Below are positions 6,960 through 9,114 of a DNA stretch of 9,114 bases, in pieces. The stretch comes from Legionellales bacterium. GTDB taxonomy: Bacteria > Pseudomonadota > Gammaproteobacteria > PIVX01. The stretch's first letter is position 1, and each line of letters opens with the position of its first letter. The DNA is taken from the NCBI GenBank assembly GCA_013215905.1, contig JABSQI010000048.1, positions 1 to 9,114 on the forward strand, written 5' to 3'. The notes under the pieces are model-generated. The model did no database searches. It saw nothing but the letters and a program-made list of their open reading frames with translations, and was not told the origin of the DNA. A program made the translations under genes and the position numbers.

Positions 6960-7730
6960 TTATTTTCTGATCCCATAACCTTTCTCTAGAAAATATAGGC
7001 AGATGATAAATGCAAGGACGCATACAATAATTATTGTAATTATAGCATTTAGGACGTTGATATCAGTAATCCCAATCATTGAGTATCTAAAAGCATTTAC
7101 TATATGTAGAACTGGGTTTAGTGTTGAGATTGTCCCCCAAGGACTGGGTAATAAGCTAGTCGTAAAAAATATTCCTCCTAGATATATTAATGGCGTCAAT
7201 AAAAATGTGGATATAATTGTAGTGTCATCAAAAGTTCTTGCAAATAGACCATTTAGAAATCCTAATAATGACATTAAAAAAGATGCTAAAAATGCGACAA
7301 TTATAGTTAGCAGTATGCTATAAATTTTGATGGGAATAAAAAACAAAGAAACTATCAACACTAAAGATCCTACTATCATACCTCTGATTGTGCCCGCAAG
7401 AATATATCCTAATAGTATATATATGTTTGGAGTTGGGCTTACAAGGAGCTCTTCTATACATTTGGAAAATCTAGCATAATAGAATGACGACACAACATTC
7501 ATATAAGAATTTACTATTAAGTTCATGATTATAAGGCCAGGTGATATAAAAATTATATAGTCTATTCCAGACATATATCCAATTCTACTGCCAATAAGCT
7601 TACCAAATATTAAATAATATAGTGTTGATGTTATAACTGGAGGAAAAATTGTTTGTGGCCATATCCTTAATACTCTTAGTAACTCTGAGCGGAGTAGGGT
7701 ATATAATGATATTAGATATTGTAGCTGCAT
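6960..7730 (-). CDS. yadH: ABC-2 type permease, YadH family
   Basis: The 256-residue product is the membrane subunit of an ABC exporter and has the same length as E. coli YadH, with close matches along its course: RIWPQTIFPPVIT and LIFGKLIGSRIG near the N-terminus, IEELLVSPTP in the middle, and GLFARTFDD, TPLIYLGGIFF and LNPVLHIVNAFRY in the second half. It has six predicted membrane helices, as in ABC-2 permeases such as NodJ. Together with YadG it would form a four-part transporter in the inner membrane. The substrate of YadGH is not established to my knowledge. AGGAT (7742 to 7738), seven bases before the ATG, supports the start. It follows yadG by 21 bases, so co-translation from the def-yadG-yadH transcript is likely. 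No terminator is visible after its stop, which touches the stop of the convergent transporter. Confidence 0.95.
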   Translation of the reverse strand: MQLQYLISLYTLLRSELLRVLRIWPQTIFPPVITSTLYYLIFGKLIGSRIGYMSGIDYIIFISPGLIIMNLIVNSYMNVVSSFYYARFSKCIEELLVSPTPNIYILLGYILAGTIRGMIVGSLVLIVSLFFIPIKIYSILLTIIVAFLASFLMSLLGFLNGLFARTFDDTTIISTFLLTPLIYLGGIFFTTSLLPSPWGTISTLNPVLHIVNAFRYSMIGITDINVLNAIITIIIVCVLAFIICLYFLEKGYGIRK

Positions 7731-7751
7731 TAATAAAATCCTATTTATAAG

Positions 7752-8681
7752 TTAAGTTGATTTATCAGTTAGTTTAATAAAATATTCTTCTAATCTATTT
7801 GCTTTATTCTTTAAGCTAGATACTGTTATGCCAAGCCCAGATAATTGGTTGAATAAATCATTTAAATTTTGAGTTCTATGTAGCTCGACTGCTAAGGTAT
7901 TATGATCTATTAGAGTACATTTGTATTTTGGGATATTTGGTTCTATCTGGAGGTCATTCTCTAAATTGAGAATAAATATTTCAGTATCTAGTGTTTTAAT
8001 TAGATCTTTAACGGATGATTTTCTTATAATCTCTCCCTCATATAATATAGCAACGTTATTGCATAAAGATTCTGCTTCTTCAAGATAGTGAGTTGTCAGA
8101 ATTATTGTTGTTCCTAGAGTATTTATTTCTTTAACAAAATCTAGCATTTCTCTTCTTAACTCTACATCTACTCCAGCAGTTGGTTCATCTAAAAGTAGTA
8201 GCTCTGGTTCATGAATAAGGGCTCTTGCAATCATTAATCTTCGTTTCATTCCACCAGAAAGATTTTTACATTGTGTATTTTTTTTATTCCATAATCTAAG
8301 TTTTTTAAGTAAATATTCGGCCCTACTATATGCTTCTTTTTTAATAATTCCATAATATCCTGCCTGCTTTAGTATTATTTGGATAGGTGTTTCAAAAAGA
8401 TTAAAGTTTAATTCTTGTGGGACAAATCCAAGTTTTTTCCTTGCTAGAGAAAAATCATGGTCAATATCTACATCATTTATAAACACTTTTCCACTAGTTT
8501 TATTTGTTATGGAAGTAATAATTTCAATTGTAGTGGTTTTACCTGCTCCATTTGGTCCTAGAAGACCAAAAAAATCTCCTTTGGGAACTTCAAAATTTAT
8601 GCTTTTTAAAGCAGAAGTGCCATCTTTGTATGTTTTATTTAGATTATTAATTTGTAAAGCGAGCTGTAATTTCTTCATCAT
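7752..8681 (-). CDS. yadG: ABC transporter ATP-binding protein, YadG family
   Basis: This is the cytoplasmic ATPase subunit partnering YadH. The 309-residue product is almost as long as E. coli YadG (308) and matches it throughout. It shows Walker A GPNGAGKT (42-49), Q-loop Gln89 in GFVPQELNFN, signature LSGGMKRRL (141-149), Walker B LLLLDEP (161-167), D-loop AGVD and H-loop His198 in TTHYLEEAE. After about residue 225 comes a YadG-type C-terminal domain ending in NKANRLEEYF. All ATPase residues are intact. The frame could begin at a TTG at 8687; of the two adjacent ATG codons (8681 and 8678) the first is given, as the family starts about here. Either choice overlaps the end of def by about 30 bases in another frame, which suggests translational coupling and explains the lack of a strong Shine-Dalgarno sequence. 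Confidence 0.97.
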   Translation of the reverse strand: MMKKLQLALQINNLNKTYKDGTSALKSINFEVPKGDFFGLLGPNGAGKTTTIEIITSITNKTSGKVFINDVDIDHDFSLARKKLGFVPQELNFNLFETPIQIILKQAGYYGIIKKEAYSRAEYLLKKLRLWNKKNTQCKNLSGGMKRRLMIARALIHEPELLLLDEPTAGVDVELRREMLDFVKEINTLGTTIILTTHYLEEAESLCNNVAILYEGEIIRKSSVKDLIKTLDTEIFILNLENDLQIEPNIPKYKCTLIDHNTLAVELHRTQNLNDLFNQLSGLGITVSSLKNKANRLEEYFIKLTDKST

Positions 8682-9114
8682 AACCAAAATCTTGTAAATT
8701 ATCTATTCTCATAGGGTATAGAATGCCATCCAAATGATCAATTTCATGTTGCAGTATTCTAGCAAAAAAATCTGTTACTATCATTTCAATTAGGTTACCT
8801 TGAAAATCATACCCTTGGATTTTTATCTTAGTATATCTTTTTACTCTTCCTCTCATTCCTGGAATACTAAGGCATCTTTCAAGAGCATAACATTTTTGAT
8901 TACCTATATTAGTATAAACAGGATTAATTAAGATCCCCTCTGAAATATTTTTTATATGTGGATATCTAGGGTTATCTTTTACTCCATAAGCTATTAATCT
9001 TTTTTGTATGCCAATTTGAGGGGCTGCAAGTCCAATGCCATCAAAAGTATGCATAGCTTCTATTAAATCATCTATTGTGTTTTGTAATTCGATGGTATTG
9101 AAATTAGCTATTTC
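8647..9114 (-). CDS. def: Peptide deformylase (5' end beyond right edge)
   Basis: Peptide deformylase removes the formyl group from the N-terminal Met of new proteins. The frame stays open to the right edge, so 155 residues are visible and about 15-20 N-terminal residues are missing; the Met codon at 9054 is internal (MHTFDGIGLAAPQ). The three family motifs are present: GIGLAAPQ at visible residues 26-33, ERCLS at 79-83 with metal-binding Cys81, and QHEIDH at 122-127 with His123, catalytic Glu124 and His127. Motif two is usually EGCLS; the Arg in place of Gly is a natural-looking variant and not a sign of inactivation. The C-terminus overlaps the start of yadG by about 30 bases, so def appears to be the first visible gene of a def-yadG-yadH operon. 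Confidence 0.97.
   Translation of the reverse strand, partial: EIANFNTIELQNTIDDLIEAMHTFDGIGLAAPQIGIQKRLIAYGVKDNPRYPHIKNISEGILINPVYTNIGNQKCYALERCLSIPGMRGRVKRYTKIKIQGYDFQGNLIEMIVTDFFARILQHEIDHLDGILYPMRIDNLQDFGYDEEITARFTN

Noticed and set aside
8647..8687. Possible frameshift between def and yadG
   Set aside because: Both proteins are complete at this junction compared with their families; the overlap is between two separate genes.
1..9114. Mobile elements, CRISPR arrays, tRNA or rRNA genes
   Set aside because: No transposase or integrase frame, no terminal repeat pair, no regularly spaced repeats and no tRNA-like cloverleaf or rRNA sequence was recognised.

Overview
The window (roughly 30% G+C by eye) looks like a chromosomal segment of an AT-rich gammaproteobacterium. 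The reasons are a UvrA and SSB close to the Escherichia coli proteins in sequence and length, divergently arranged as in many gammaproteobacteria, a YadG/YadH-type ABC transporter pair, and an SSB tail ending in DFDDDIPF. The low G+C and two neighbouring proteins with eukaryote-style C-terminal CaaX boxes suggest a host-associated, possibly intracellular, lifestyle (a Legionellales- or Francisella-like lineage would fit). I cannot name the species from the sequence.

Layout. Positions 1-1939 (+) are an accessory-looking part: the end of an unrecognised gene entering from the left edge, an unrecognised 193-residue protein with a signal peptide and a C-terminal basic helical region, and an exported M15-type zinc peptidase. 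Positions 1940-2025 are a short convergent spacer with two inverted repeats. Positions 2026-5205 (-) carry a small two-helix membrane protein of the DUF2905 type and uvrA. Positions 5206-5487 are a divergent promoter region. Positions 5488-6959 (+) carry ssb followed closely by a DMT/EamA drug/metabolite-type transporter. Positions 6960-9114 (-) carry yadH, yadG and the larger part of def (peptide deformylase), in transcription order def-yadG-yadH. The two operons meet tail to tail with no base between their stop codons.

The conserved part combines DNA repair and replication (UvrA, SSB), N-terminal maturation of proteins (Def) and membrane transport (EamA, YadGH). No mobile element, CRISPR array, tRNA or rRNA was seen.

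The most interesting signal is at the left end. Two consecutive genes, 19 bases apart and probably co-transcribed, end in nearly the same octapeptide, CCDSCIIL and CYDNCVIL. Each has a lysine-rich stretch in front and finishes as a canonical CaaX box with Leu at the last position. Bacteria have no protein prenyltransferases, so this pattern suggests proteins modified by a eukaryotic host's geranylgeranyl transferase. This is an inference from a short motif and needs testing.
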